Part shown: positions 54,894 to 64,000 of the stretch, in pieces
How the letters are laid out: every line of letters starts with the position of its first letter
How positions within the stretch are numbered: the first letter of the stretch is position 1
NCBI GenBank assembly: GCA_963978545.1
Contig: OZ021722.1
Location: forward strand, 6,281,201 to 6,345,200
Direction: 5' to 3'
From: Linyphia triangularis
Taxonomy: Eukaryota > Arthropoda > Arachnida > Araneae > Linyphiidae
Length of the DNA stretch: 64,000 nt
Translations under genes and position numbers: made by a program
The notes under the pieces: model-generated
Told to the model about the DNA's origin: nothing
The model's database searches: none
Seen by the model: only the letters and a program-made list of their open reading frames with translations

Positions 54894-55130
54894 CTAAACT
54901 TCAACTTAACTAGACATCACTTAGACGGTAGATCGTCACAGTGCTCATAGGTATTTAATCCATTTTGGCGGCGTGAAAGCATAATGTTCCCAAAACCACA
55001 ACCCTGTAGAGAACAAAAGGCCATAAGGTTTGGCGAGAATTATGTTTTCACTCCGCCAAAATGGATTAAATACCTATGAGTACTATGACGATCTATCGTC
55101 TAAGTGATGTCTAGTTAAGTTGAAGTTTAG
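54894..55130. mobile_element. Palindromic TA-flanked MITE, copy 2
   Basis: 237 bp, matching 9751..9989. Starts CTAAACTTCAACTTAACTAG and ends CTAGTTAAGTTGAAGTTTAG, TA outside both ends. Confidence 0.85.
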
Positions 55131-55132
55131 TA

Positions 55133-56140
55133 TAGCAGGTGTTTCTCTGTAATGTATTCTACATGAGGATGAAAGTGCACGTGTTTGCACGGGAAAGTTA
55201 GTAGTAAAGTTTGTCAGTAAGTTTGTATCAATAGCAAGTAGTTGTTAAGCTTTGAAACACGATTTCTAATTTTGAATTAGGTTGCAGCTAAGACTTCTGT
55301 GCTGAGTAGAGTAGAATACAGTGACAGGATATATAATGTAAGTCAAAGCATCTCATTTATAAGACACCTAACTAAACAGGGCACACCAGAGTTCGCCAAA
55401 ATGCGTGAAATTTGCTTGAACACGCATAGAAAATCAATTTCACCCTGTAGAATTTATCTCATAAGTGAATTTACGCAACGGTAAATCATGATTAAATATT
55501 TAAAAATAATCCTCTCTTTTATAAAATCAGAGATCATCCTAGCCGTTTTACCAAGGCCGGCGCTACCTCCTAGCCCTTTTTCTTTGAAAATAGCTTCCTT
55601 TTCCAAAAAAAATGCAAATTTTCGTTTATTTTCCAACGTAATGCAATAAACGGATCATCCGAAATCGCCAGTTAAGAGTGCGCCTTCATGTTCAAAAGTG
55701 TCTCGCACAAACCATGATTTAGTGAAGTCATTGAATGGCTGCTGCTGATACCACGTGCGTTATTAGTAGGTGAATCGAAGGGGGCTTCCCGCAATTTGCA
55801 AATGTAATTTCGCATGTTCCTTGATTAAAGGTATTTCGACGGCTTTTTACCATGAATTATTGCATAAAATAGAGAAAAAAGGTAACCTCATACGTGAATT
55901 AATGGAAAACGTAAATTAACATTATATCGTCCGCTTATCTAATCGGGATTTTTTTTTTTTTTTTGGCGCCGGTTGGTCTCGTTCAGAAATTCAGATCAAT
56001 TCTCCAGCAATTTTTAGAGATTTTCGGGATATCGTAAATCATCAAATCTTACTTCTCCGTCTTGTCGCATAGTTTTCGTAGTGTTGCCAGCATTTTCCCG
56101 ATAGTTTCGTGGGACACCAACGTGTGGTGTCTCCGAACGG
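55133..56140. other. Unassigned sequence
   Basis: No gene or repeat recognised; a T tract lies at about 55951..55966. Confidence 0.4.
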
Positions 56141-56145
56141 CATAG

Positions 56146-56924
56146 TGTTATGAATTAGTTTAAGGTTTATAATCATCAAGAGTTTATAGTAAGCATTTAA
56201 AAAGCATATTTCCGCTTTGATACGCGAAGTCGAGGATCGTGCATCATTTTGTCAAAAAAAAACTTTATTTTGCTTTAGTTTAAAAATATTAATTTAAAAA
56301 ATACCCTTTCTATTTTAAAAAATAACCTTACGAATTTGGAGAGGGGATGAAAATGCCCTTTGGAAATATTTAACTGGCGAAAACTGGGTCACACAGCGCA
56401 AGAGGAAAATGCGACATCCTGCATAAATCATCGATATTGTTGCACAAATTGTCTGTATATATTGTAAATAGTGACGTATTATTTTAAAATTCTATTGTAA
56501 TTTATTTTAAAATTCTATTGTAATTTATTTTATCTTCTTATTTTATTTATTAACAGCGATTATACAGGTTAGAAAAAGGTGGCAACACCTAAAGCAATCG
56601 AGAAATTTCGAGATGTTTCTTTTTCGATGAATTGGCTGGAAATTTCGGGAATGTTCTCACGCGCTTGGTATATAAAGACCGGAGATCGGGAAAGTTTTCA
56701 GATTGACTTCGGACTTCGATGAAAGCTGATCGCTTTGTTTACCTACTAGAGTGCACTTGTATAATCGCTGTTTTCAAAGTAGTTCTTGCTGAAGCTTGTG
56801 TTGAAGCTTGTGAGCGATTACACTGTTGTCTGTGAATAAATTTTGTACCTGTGAAGAGTGAATAAATAGTAGTTTTCATCTTAAAAACTGTGCCATCATT
56901 GCCTCAGGGGAAAAATTCATAACA
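56146..56924 (+). mobile_element. Solo LTR, Gypsy-like
   Basis: 779 bp starting TGTTATGAATT and ending AATTCATAACA, so it has TG...CA ends inside short inverted repeats. A TATA box (GGTATATAAAGACCGG) lies at about 56667..56680. Two AATAAA signals (56835 and 56861) follow in the R/U5 part. Flanks GCATAG and GTATAG fit a target duplication with one change. No internal region or second LTR is present. Confidence 0.7.
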
Positions 56925-56930
56925 GTATAG

Positions 56931-57254
56931 ATAAACAACTGTTATAGACTGCTTAACGCTGTTAAAATGAAGCCGTTGCCAGATGCCGTTGGTGGAATAA
57001 AAACTACGGATTGCCGAGGATTGAAAATAAAATTTTGGGTTGTACACAGCAGAAATGTCAATAGTAGACCTTAATTAGTAATAATGTACAAAAAAATATC
57101 TACTTTAACACTTTACAAGGTTTTTCGCATTCCCATCCAACTATAAAAGTGAACTGTGATTGGTTAATCATCCCACCAGCTTCGCAATCCCCGGCGCGGT
57201 TTTCTCTTTGCATTGACAATGGAGCAGTCTATCCAGATGTTTATCTATATCGAT
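56931..57254 (-). mobile_element. MITE family C, inverted copy
   Basis: Inverse of 16065..16399: ATAAACAACTGTTATAGACTG at the left, GGAGCAGTCTATCCAGATG then TTTATCTATATCGAT at the right. Its left end is damaged where the LTR abuts it. Confidence 0.78.
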
Positions 57255-57553
57255 GGCATAAATACTTTAGAGGCGATCCTAGTAAAGATCATTTCCTATT
57301 CTCGTTACGTTGCGAACTTCTAGCCCAGTTCGTTTAGAAACTACTTTGGTGATTAAATTGGTGAGGTTTGGTTTAATTTGGCGAGTAGGTAAGAAAATGA
57401 TCACTTAATGAAAGGACGCTAATTGTTTTCATTTAATGTCGATCTTATTATAAATGAAAATTAAAAAAAAAGCAGCCAAAGACTGTTTCGTCTTTTTAAT
57501 GAGTAATTATAATGGTGCATATAGCGCGTCATTGCATAGACGTAGACATAGGG

Positions 57554-57735
57554 TTGGTTGGTTGTTTTCAGATTATCTGGCGCCGTCAGCAACACGAGGG
57601 CTATAATGCGCCGAAACATTCGTCATTAGACAAGCCAACATACATTTACAAACACCCATGCCTAACACGGGACTCGGAACCCACAACCTCGCGGTCTAGA
57701 AGCTAGCACGCTAACCACTATACCGTTTGGTCGGC
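57554..57735 (-). mobile_element. SINE1, copy 16
   Basis: Complete, extra-C B box. Perfect 13-bp target duplication CGTAGACATAGGG at 57541..57553 and 57736..57748. Confidence 0.94.
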
Positions 57736-57748
57736 CGTAGACATAGGG

Positions 57749-59325
57749 ATTTCGAATATAAAATAAAATATATTCCAAGCTGTTTTTAATTTGTGTTATT
57801 TCATTAAGTGATCCTTTTCGTGCTTACTCACCAAATAATCGAAATTTCAAGGTTTTATACTAAGTAGTTTCTAAAATTACTGGGTTAGAAGGTTGTAACA
57901 CAGCAAGTATAGAGAGAATGATCCTTACTAGGACAAAGACAAATTTAATTCTCCCAATTTTTTTAGTTTTTTTTTTTTTTTTAAATCTTGATGGAAAAAC
58001 TACTTCTTACAAGGGGAAGAAAACAAAAAAACAAAAACAAAAAAAAACCACTTCCTTCGTTTATTTATTTGAGGAAAAATAAAGAGATTCCGAGCTTATT
58101 CTGAGAGGCGGGGATTCACTTTTGAATAGGGAGGTTTATCTTACAACTAGGAAGTTTTTTTAAAGAGTTAGGGAATTCGGGATCACTGTTGTTTACCTTC
58201 TAGGGTTCTATTTACAATTGTATCTTTTGAGAAACCAGTTAAGCGATAGAAAGTGCACTCGGCCAAAAAAGAAACAAAAAAAAATCCCCAGGAGTTTTAA
58301 ACTTGTTATGATGTTGGTCTTCGCTTTTCTTTTTTTTTTCTGCTTAAAAATTTTAATTTAAAGAGGAATTCATGAAATTACTTTTGGGATAGTTATGATA
58401 CGTACCTGGGAAGTACCTCGGGGAAATTGTTGTTTGGTATTTCTCTAAACAACAAAATAATTCATAGTGCACTCAATACTCCGTCTCAAATGAAAGGCAT
58501 TTACTAAGAATCCATGCGTTTGTATCATTTTGAAATGATCGTTCCAGTACAGGGTTATACCCCCTCCCTCTACTCTACTTTTTAATAAAATGAAGAAACA
58601 TACCTCATTGTATAATTAACTATGAGTTTTATGCAACAGCATCAAAGATTAATAACTTCTAAATAATGTCTACCAAGAGAAGCAACCACCATTTTGAGGA
58701 GTCGATACCCCCCTTACTAGTAATGTTAATTTGCCATACTTCATGTACCTTTTCTCAAAAAGTACTTGTCATAGAAGCCGAATTTATTTATTTTTTTTTC
58801 TTTGCATTTAGCATACACTTAGTTATTCTACTGAAGTATACTTTCAATCTTAATTAATTTGCTTTTTTTTTTAAATGAATTATCGTGAAAAACCACTCAA
58901 ATTTGGTTTACAAATACAAGTTTTTTTTTTTTTACGTAATTAGCCAGAACAAAACATATTTCAAAATTAACTACAAAATCTCTGTTTAGTATATACAGAT
59001 ACATAAAAGGAATGGGTGGTTAGAAAATTTAGGTACGTAGTGGGTGCAGTTTCTGAGAAAAAAGGTGTATATAGGTGTCAGGAAAAATGAAGTTTTGAGA
59101 AAACTCAATTTAAAGAAAACTTTACTCACACTAAAAGTTTCCATTTTGTCTTTAAAAACTATTAAAATGCGTCTAATTGATGTACTATTACAAATAAGGT
59201 ATCATTTCAAAGAGAAAAATTTCAATTTTTATAAACAATAGTAAACACAAAATCGATTTCTTATAAATTTTACTGTACCAACTCCCCTTACTCGAGCAAA
59301 GATAGTTAAAGTAAGAAAATATAGT
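57749..59325. other. Unassigned AT-rich sequence
   Basis: No gene or shared repeat recognised; several short T tracts. Confidence 0.4.
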
Positions 59326-59380
59326 AAAGGATATATATATAGTAAAAACTTTGTATTTTGTTATAGGGATTAGTTTTTAA

Positions 59381-59914
59381 CACGTTGAACGCTGCGTCAC
59401 CCATATTCGGGTGACAGCAAAGTTTCTGATCAGTTTCCGATCTGACCGCGTCACCTGTACTTATTTGACTAATTTGCGAAGAATATTCGTATGTATTTGA
59501 AAAGATATTTCATAGGAAGTAACAAAAATATTGAATTGTTATAAATTATTGTAAGCCACGTAAAAGCTTTCTTGTTCACTGCTATTTGACACAATAAGAA
59601 ATAAGTTTTATATACATTTTTTTTTTTTTTTTCGACATTTGAATGAATTAGGGTAAATATTTTAAGTTATGTCCTCTTTACTAGGTAAAGATTCAAACTG
59701 AATTTGTAAAGTGGCGAAATGAGAAACAGTTGCGAAACACAAATAAACAGACATGATACCGTGGAAACAAACGGAGCGAGAAATTATTCTTGTGACAGCA
59801 AGCGATTCACATTATTAAAATATCGGTGGTTGTACTTCATCAGAATACGCTTTGTACAGCGGTACTTGTGGCCAGAAGGAGATTTCACTTTAAACGCGCG
59901 TGGCAGTCAACGTG
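59381..59914 (+). mobile_element. PiggyBac-like MITE in the satellite
   Basis: Exactly flanked by TTAA (59377..59380, 59915..59918). The satellite consensus has a single TTAA at this position (GTTTTTAATAGTG). Ends CACGTTGAACGC and, inverted, CACGTTGACTGC. The interior encodes nothing recognised. Confidence 0.85.
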
Positions 59915-59955
59915 TTAATAGTGGTTTTTGAACACACTTTATAAAGGATATATAT

Positions 59956-60727
59956 TGTTACGAATTTTTGTATATTTGTAAATATTTCGTAGTGTTAATT
60001 TTGTAAATAGTAAAATTTATGTACATTTCGCATAAGGCAGTGCAATAGTTCGTCGTTAGTTTGCTTCCCCGCAATATGTGTCTCAATGCTTGATAACGAG
60101 TTTTACAGAGGTAACGCTGGGAAGCTAGTTTTACAATGTGCAGGGAATTTAATATTATGGTAATGGAAATCTCGCCAAATCGGCGAGATAGAGCCAAGTT
60201 GGCGATGGTTTTGGCGACTAATTTTTGTCGCCAAATTTGGTGAGAAATCACCAAATGTCGCCAAACTTGGTGACCATTTGGCGACATTTTCGGTCCCCAT
60301 GTACATGTATAGGACTTTTCGACTACGATCTGGAAAGTTCTCCAAATATCTACCTCTAGAAATTTCAAGAAGGTTTGACTCCTATATAAAGCCGGCCGTG
60401 AGTTGAGTCCGTAATTTTGAGTCACTGAATTAGTTGACTGGTGAGTTGACTGGAATTACTGAGTTGAGATACTGAGTCTCAGTGAGCATTCAGAGTAGTT
60501 ATAAAGCGAACTGTATTGCATTGTCTTTTGCGGCGATTTGAGCAATTGTGTTGTCAAGTTTTTAACTGATGTTTCGTGTTCTATTGTTGTGAAAAGAGCT
60601 GTATTGAGTCTACTAGAACGAGAAGTTATGGAGTTGTAAAGGAATCTGTGAAGAGTTATATTGGAATAAATTTCTGCAAGTTTTGATCTGCTTTGGCTTC
60701 ATATCTTTCAAACCCATCCACGCAACA
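59956..60727 (+). mobile_element. Solo LTR, Gypsy-like, in the satellite
   Basis: 772 bp starting TGTTACGAATTTTTGTATAT and ending CATCCACGCAACA, flanked by ATAT on both sides (59952..59955, 60728..60731). A TATA box (CTATATAAAGCCGG) lies at about 60381..60394, and an AATAAA is in GGAATAAATTTCTGC near 60663. The U3 holds a dense set of TCGCCAAA motifs (60170..60292). A 155-codon antisense frame is not a gene. Confidence 0.8.
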
Positions 60728-61445
60728 ATATAGTAAAATCTTTGTATTTATGGGTTAGTTTTTAATAATGATAATAGGTTTTTTTTTGTACACTCTGTAT
60801 AAAGGATATATATAGTAAAATCTTTGTATTTATGTCTTAGATTTTAATAGTGATAATAGCGTTTTTTGTACATTCTGTAAAAAAGGATATATATAGTAAA
60901 ATGTTTGTATTTATGGGTGTGTTTTTAATAGTGATAATAGCGTTTTTTGTACATTCTGTAAAAAGGATATATATAGTAAAATTTTTGTATTTATGGGCGG
61001 GTTTTTAATAGTGATAATAGCGGTTTTTGAACACCCTGTATAAAGGATATATTGCAAAAACTTAGTATTTGTGGAATAGTTTTTCATAGAGATTCGGAGA
61101 GCTGGAAACTGGTCACAAGTTGATGTTATTCCAAAGTTGAAAATTTCCAGAAGCAGCACGTTTCAAGCCCGAAACAATATTCGAATATCAATTCAAAAGT
61201 GAAGAACATCAACGCGTTTCTGCATCGTGAGTGGCTTTTCATCTTCGTCCCATTACAGATTCAGAAATCGGAAGAAATTTCCACTTCGTGACCTGCTTCG
61301 TTGAGGATTCATAGAAAAGTACTTATCCCCCGCCATTCACCCCGCCATATTCCCCCCATCTTAAAGAGGACAGGTAAAATACTTTCGGAAAGGTGTTGAA
61401 TCCATCGATAGAAATTCGATTTCAAATAGTCTGGAAAGGATTCAT

Positions 61446-61471
61446 ATGAAAGTTGCAGCTCACTTGTAAGT

Positions 61472-61507
<36 letters not shown>

Positions 61508-61978
61508 ACGCATATGTTAACATAAGATAATGAAAGTAGTGTTTTCGTATTTTTATATAATTTTTTTTTTTCGAAGTGAAAGCTCTCTGTTATACTTAAT
61601 TACATAAAAACAAATTTTGTCTTCATGTTATTTTGATGAGTGAATAAGGCAAAATTAAAAAAAAAAAAAAAAAAATTTCAAAGTTAAAATATCGAAATTT
61701 TTGCTTTTTTCATGTCATCATTTAGGCTAAATATTATATTTTAAAAACGATTTAAAAAAAAAAAAATTGTGAAAACAAACGTTTAGAACTATATAAATTA
61801 AATGCTTTACAAATTTGAATAACCAATGTTAATTTTTCAGGAGATACATCGATTTGAAGTTGCAGCATCTCTGTAAAACACTAGAGCTCGAAAAACGCAC
61901 TTTAAGCAAAAGTTTCAATGTGTTACACCCATTATCGATATTTAAACAACAGATAATTTCGGGGAGTTCCAATGACAT
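61446..61978 (+). CDS. Candidate two-exon start of an unknown gene
   Basis: An ATG at 61446 opens MKVAAHL and meets a consensus donor, CACTT then GTAAGTAG, at 61466. After 375 bp of T-rich sequence an acceptor (AATTTTTCAG) ends at 61840. Joining the exons continues the frame as RYIDLKLQHLCKTLELEKRT, then LSKSFNVLHPLSIFKQQ. A possible second donor, GAGTAATA, lies near 61979; without it the frame runs to a stop at 62163, entering A-rich sequence. The region upstream of the ATG (61080..61445) is less AT-rich and unique, which would suit a 5' untranslated region. I see no known domain. The splice signals are short and could be chance, so this is only a candidate. Confidence 0.28.
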
Positions 61979-62159
61979 GAGTAATAAAAGAAAAACATCA
62001 TTCTACTCAGAAATATATGAATTTTTAAAAAAAAAAAAATTTATATTACTTTCAATTACACATATGTATACACAGAATAATGAATCTATAGTATTTGGCA
62101 TTATATTTATTTTTTTGCCTTTCTCTACGTTTTGGAACATCCTGATTTCAAAAAAATTT

Positions 62160-62795
62160 ATCTAGAAAAAATGTCTGTCTGTGTGTATGTATGTGTGTCT
62201 GTGGTCAGCATAACTCCCGAACAAAATGATTTACGATGTTCAAATTTGGAATGAGAGTTAGTGGTGGCCATGGGACCTACCATTAAGGTTTTCGTCAAAA
62301 TCGCGCATGCGCATAAGGTAGCTGCCTTTGAAAAATTCGTGTTTTTCAATGATTGCTAAAAAACGGCTCTAACGATTTTGATCAAAATCGCTGTGGTAAT
62401 GGTTCTTAAGGAGTCTTAAACATTCCTACCTCCGAAATTCCCTTAAAAATACTTTAATGGCGTAAAAAATTTAAAAACGAATGACTTCAACACAAAGTTC
62501 TCTTTCCTTAAACATACCTCATCAAAGATCGTTCTTTCTTCTCTCCTGAGTTTCACTTATAAGAAAGGATAATATAAGAATTATCGAAAAGTATATCGCC
62601 AAAATCAGCATTTTGAGGAAGTTTTTTTTTTTTTCTTCTTCTTTTTTTTTTTAAAGACTCATACAAGAATTATCGCAATTAATATCATCAAACTATCCAC
62701 TTCTTCTAAATGAATTATGAAAATATAAAAATGGTAAATGACACAAATGAACGCCAATAGTACAATCTAAAGTTGTGTAATGTTTCACACCACTC
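62160..62795 (+). repeat. Dispersed repeat E, copy 2
   Basis: Starts TCTAGAAAAAATGTCTGTCT and contains TGGTCAGCATAACTCCCGAA, AATCGCGCATGCGCATAAGG, CTAACGATTTTGATCAAAAT and AGTTGTGTAATGTTTCACAC. It is the inverse of 24138..24790, with extra distal sequence shared with 29490..29730. Confidence 0.65.
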
Positions 62796-62799
62796 CCTT

Positions 62800-63340
62800 T
62801 TTCTCCCCCCCCCCCCCCATCCTTACCTTTTTCTTATTACCTTTTCCTCGATTCATATTCCGAAGAAATATTTTTAGAGGGATAAATAAAACCGAAAACA
62901 TAGGTATGAATATAGGATAATCACGGATCGAATTGCAGATATAATGGTGAAGTAGTGTAGACAGTCTTAAAAGAAAAAAGCAAATCGTGGTTGAGGTAAA
63001 TAAACAAAAGTTTTTTGCTAGAGAGATGGGATGTGAGGGAGACGTTTGGTTAGCATGGATATTTAAATGGTATCAATAGGCGTGGTCGAACCGAAGTATG
63101 GGGCTTTTATAGATTTTCTAGTGACGTTCGACTATTCTCAAGGCGCTTCTCGCAAACTCCGTAAAACACTAGAGAATTCTAAAGCCAAATTCGAAAAATC
63201 CAATGGGATTACATTACATACATGTGTATATATATATATATTACTAAAAATTATATAATAAATAATCATGTTACTAAAATTTAACCCTTAAAAACTGTTT
63301 TAAATATAAATACTTGAATATAATGTGTAATCGCAATTTA
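62800..63340. other. Unassigned sequence
   Basis: A C tract lies at about 62806..62818. No gene recognised. Confidence 0.4.
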
Positions 63341-63349
63341 TTTAAGCAA

Positions 63350-63920
63350 CTTGGAGCTCAGATCGAGTTGTCCTACTCTTTGATCACGGCGAAAAAAACA
63401 CATCGATTTCGAACCCTTTACTAACTTTTTTTTTTTTCAAAAATTGTATAAAATATATTGTCATCGACAACAAAATCTGTCAAGTTTCAGTTAGATTGGA
63501 TGCCGGCAAGTCGGTTAATTTGCCGTGGCGGAAATTTTCTCTCAGCGCACAAATCGAAGTTCATGTAAAAAGACAAAGATTTTTAATAAAACAAGATTTT
63601 TAATATAAATATATTTTTTATTTTATTTTATCCAATTTTTTGGTGCAATTATAACTTATTGAGCTCAGATCAAGTTTTCATAGTGGTTGACCATTACGAA
63701 GAAATCATATATTCTCAATTTTTTTTATTCTTTTCTATTTATGAGTAGAAAAGACTGTCGAAATTTACGATGCATAACCGGAGAATTTGTTTACCCCGCA
63801 ACTTGATTGAATATATTAACATTTCCAACAAGTCTATCTGGAAAGTTTCAGTTAGATTGGATAACGTCAAGTGAGTTAGTTAGCATTCAGGAGATTTTAC
63901 CTCCTCAATCTTAACAGGGA
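63350..63920 (+). repeat. Diverged tandem duplication, repeat F-related
   Basis: GAGCTCAGATC(G/A)AGTT occurs at about 63355 and 63661, and AAGTTTCAGTTAGATTGGAT at about 63483 and 63845. The second motif resembles the TGCCAAGTTTCAGCCAGATTG segment of repeat F. No coding capacity. Confidence 0.5.
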
Positions 63921-64000
63921 AAAGGTTTGATTCATTAAATATTGCCTTTGTACACGTTTGAATTAAGCTTGATATCTGGATAATAGAACGTGAGTAATAG

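Larger units (their letters stand above)
59331..61080 (+). repeat. 82-bp tandem repeat, interrupted twice
   Basis: Units of about 82 bp: ATATATAGTAAAATCTTTGT, ATTTATGGGTTAGTTTTTAA, TAGTGATAATAGCG, TTTTTGTACA(T/C)TCTGTA, TAAAGG. After removing 59381..59914 and 59956..60727, about five and a half units remain in order. Confidence 0.85.

Noticed and set aside
59958..60425. A 155-codon minus-strand frame with an ATG
   Set aside because: Wholly antisense to the U3/R part of a solo LTR and lacking any known motif.

Overview
This is an AT-rich eukaryotic window that is almost entirely non-coding and repeat-dominated. Several things point to an arthropod: mariner-type (IS630-Tc1-mariner) transposase remnants, pogo-, piggyBac- and hAT-like miniature elements, Helitrons, Gypsy-like solo LTRs and several tRNA-derived SINE families. 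The mix, and the DDxD transposase with a 41-residue second spacing, would suit a spider or another chelicerate, but that is inference. There are no bacterial gene arrangements, operons, rRNA genes or CRISPR arrays. Long homopolymer A/T tracts and an unusual number of G/C homopolymers recur throughout.

Host coding content is very small. One convincing piece is a terminal exon at 8243..8453 (+), preceded by a pyrimidine-rich acceptor and encoding 69 residues before a stop. A weaker two-exon start is at 61446..61978. All other coding-like sequence belongs to mobile elements: a decayed mariner-family transposase (1860..3310), two fragments of non-LTR retrotransposon C-termini (17000..17575 and 42170..43206), a mariner C-terminus inside a palindromic element (27679..28237), and a zinc-finger-like protein remnant with a spliced acidic tail inside a long-TIR transposon (21483..23778).

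Layout. 1-8 kb: tRNA-derived SINEs, the mariner-family element, A/T-rich repeats, a pogo-like MITE and a hAT-like MITE. 8-9.3 kb: the host exon and a MITE. 9.7-20.7 kb: palindromic MITEs, pogo MITEs, a long-TIR MITE, a LINE 3' end, SINEs and a Helitron tail. 21.5-23.8 kb: the long-TIR element. 26.2-28.2 kb: one MITE carrying three later insertions. 30-32 kb: a Helitron inside an older repeat. 33-42 kb: a dense SINE field with SINE-in-SINE insertions. 42-46 kb: a LINE remnant split by two SINEs, an LTR-like piece, an inverted repeat and a 123-bp higher-order minisatellite. 47.6-49 kb: a second long Helitron. 50-55 kb: pogo and long-TIR MITEs and diverged duplications. 56-57 kb: a solo LTR and a MITE. 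59.3-61 kb: an 82-bp satellite interrupted by a piggyBac-like MITE and a solo LTR.

The most abundant unit is a roughly 180-bp tRNA-derived SINE, here called SINE1. It has 16 copies, most with clear 10-14 bp target duplications, so several nested relationships can be ordered by age. Its 3' domain is shared with sequence outside complete SINE1 copies. The best candidates for something undescribed are the 2.3-kb element with 443-bp near-identical TIRs and repeated GGCAGAC/TTTGACCA motifs, the shared SINE domain, the altered B box of the dominant SINE1 type, and the self-complementary mariner derivative.
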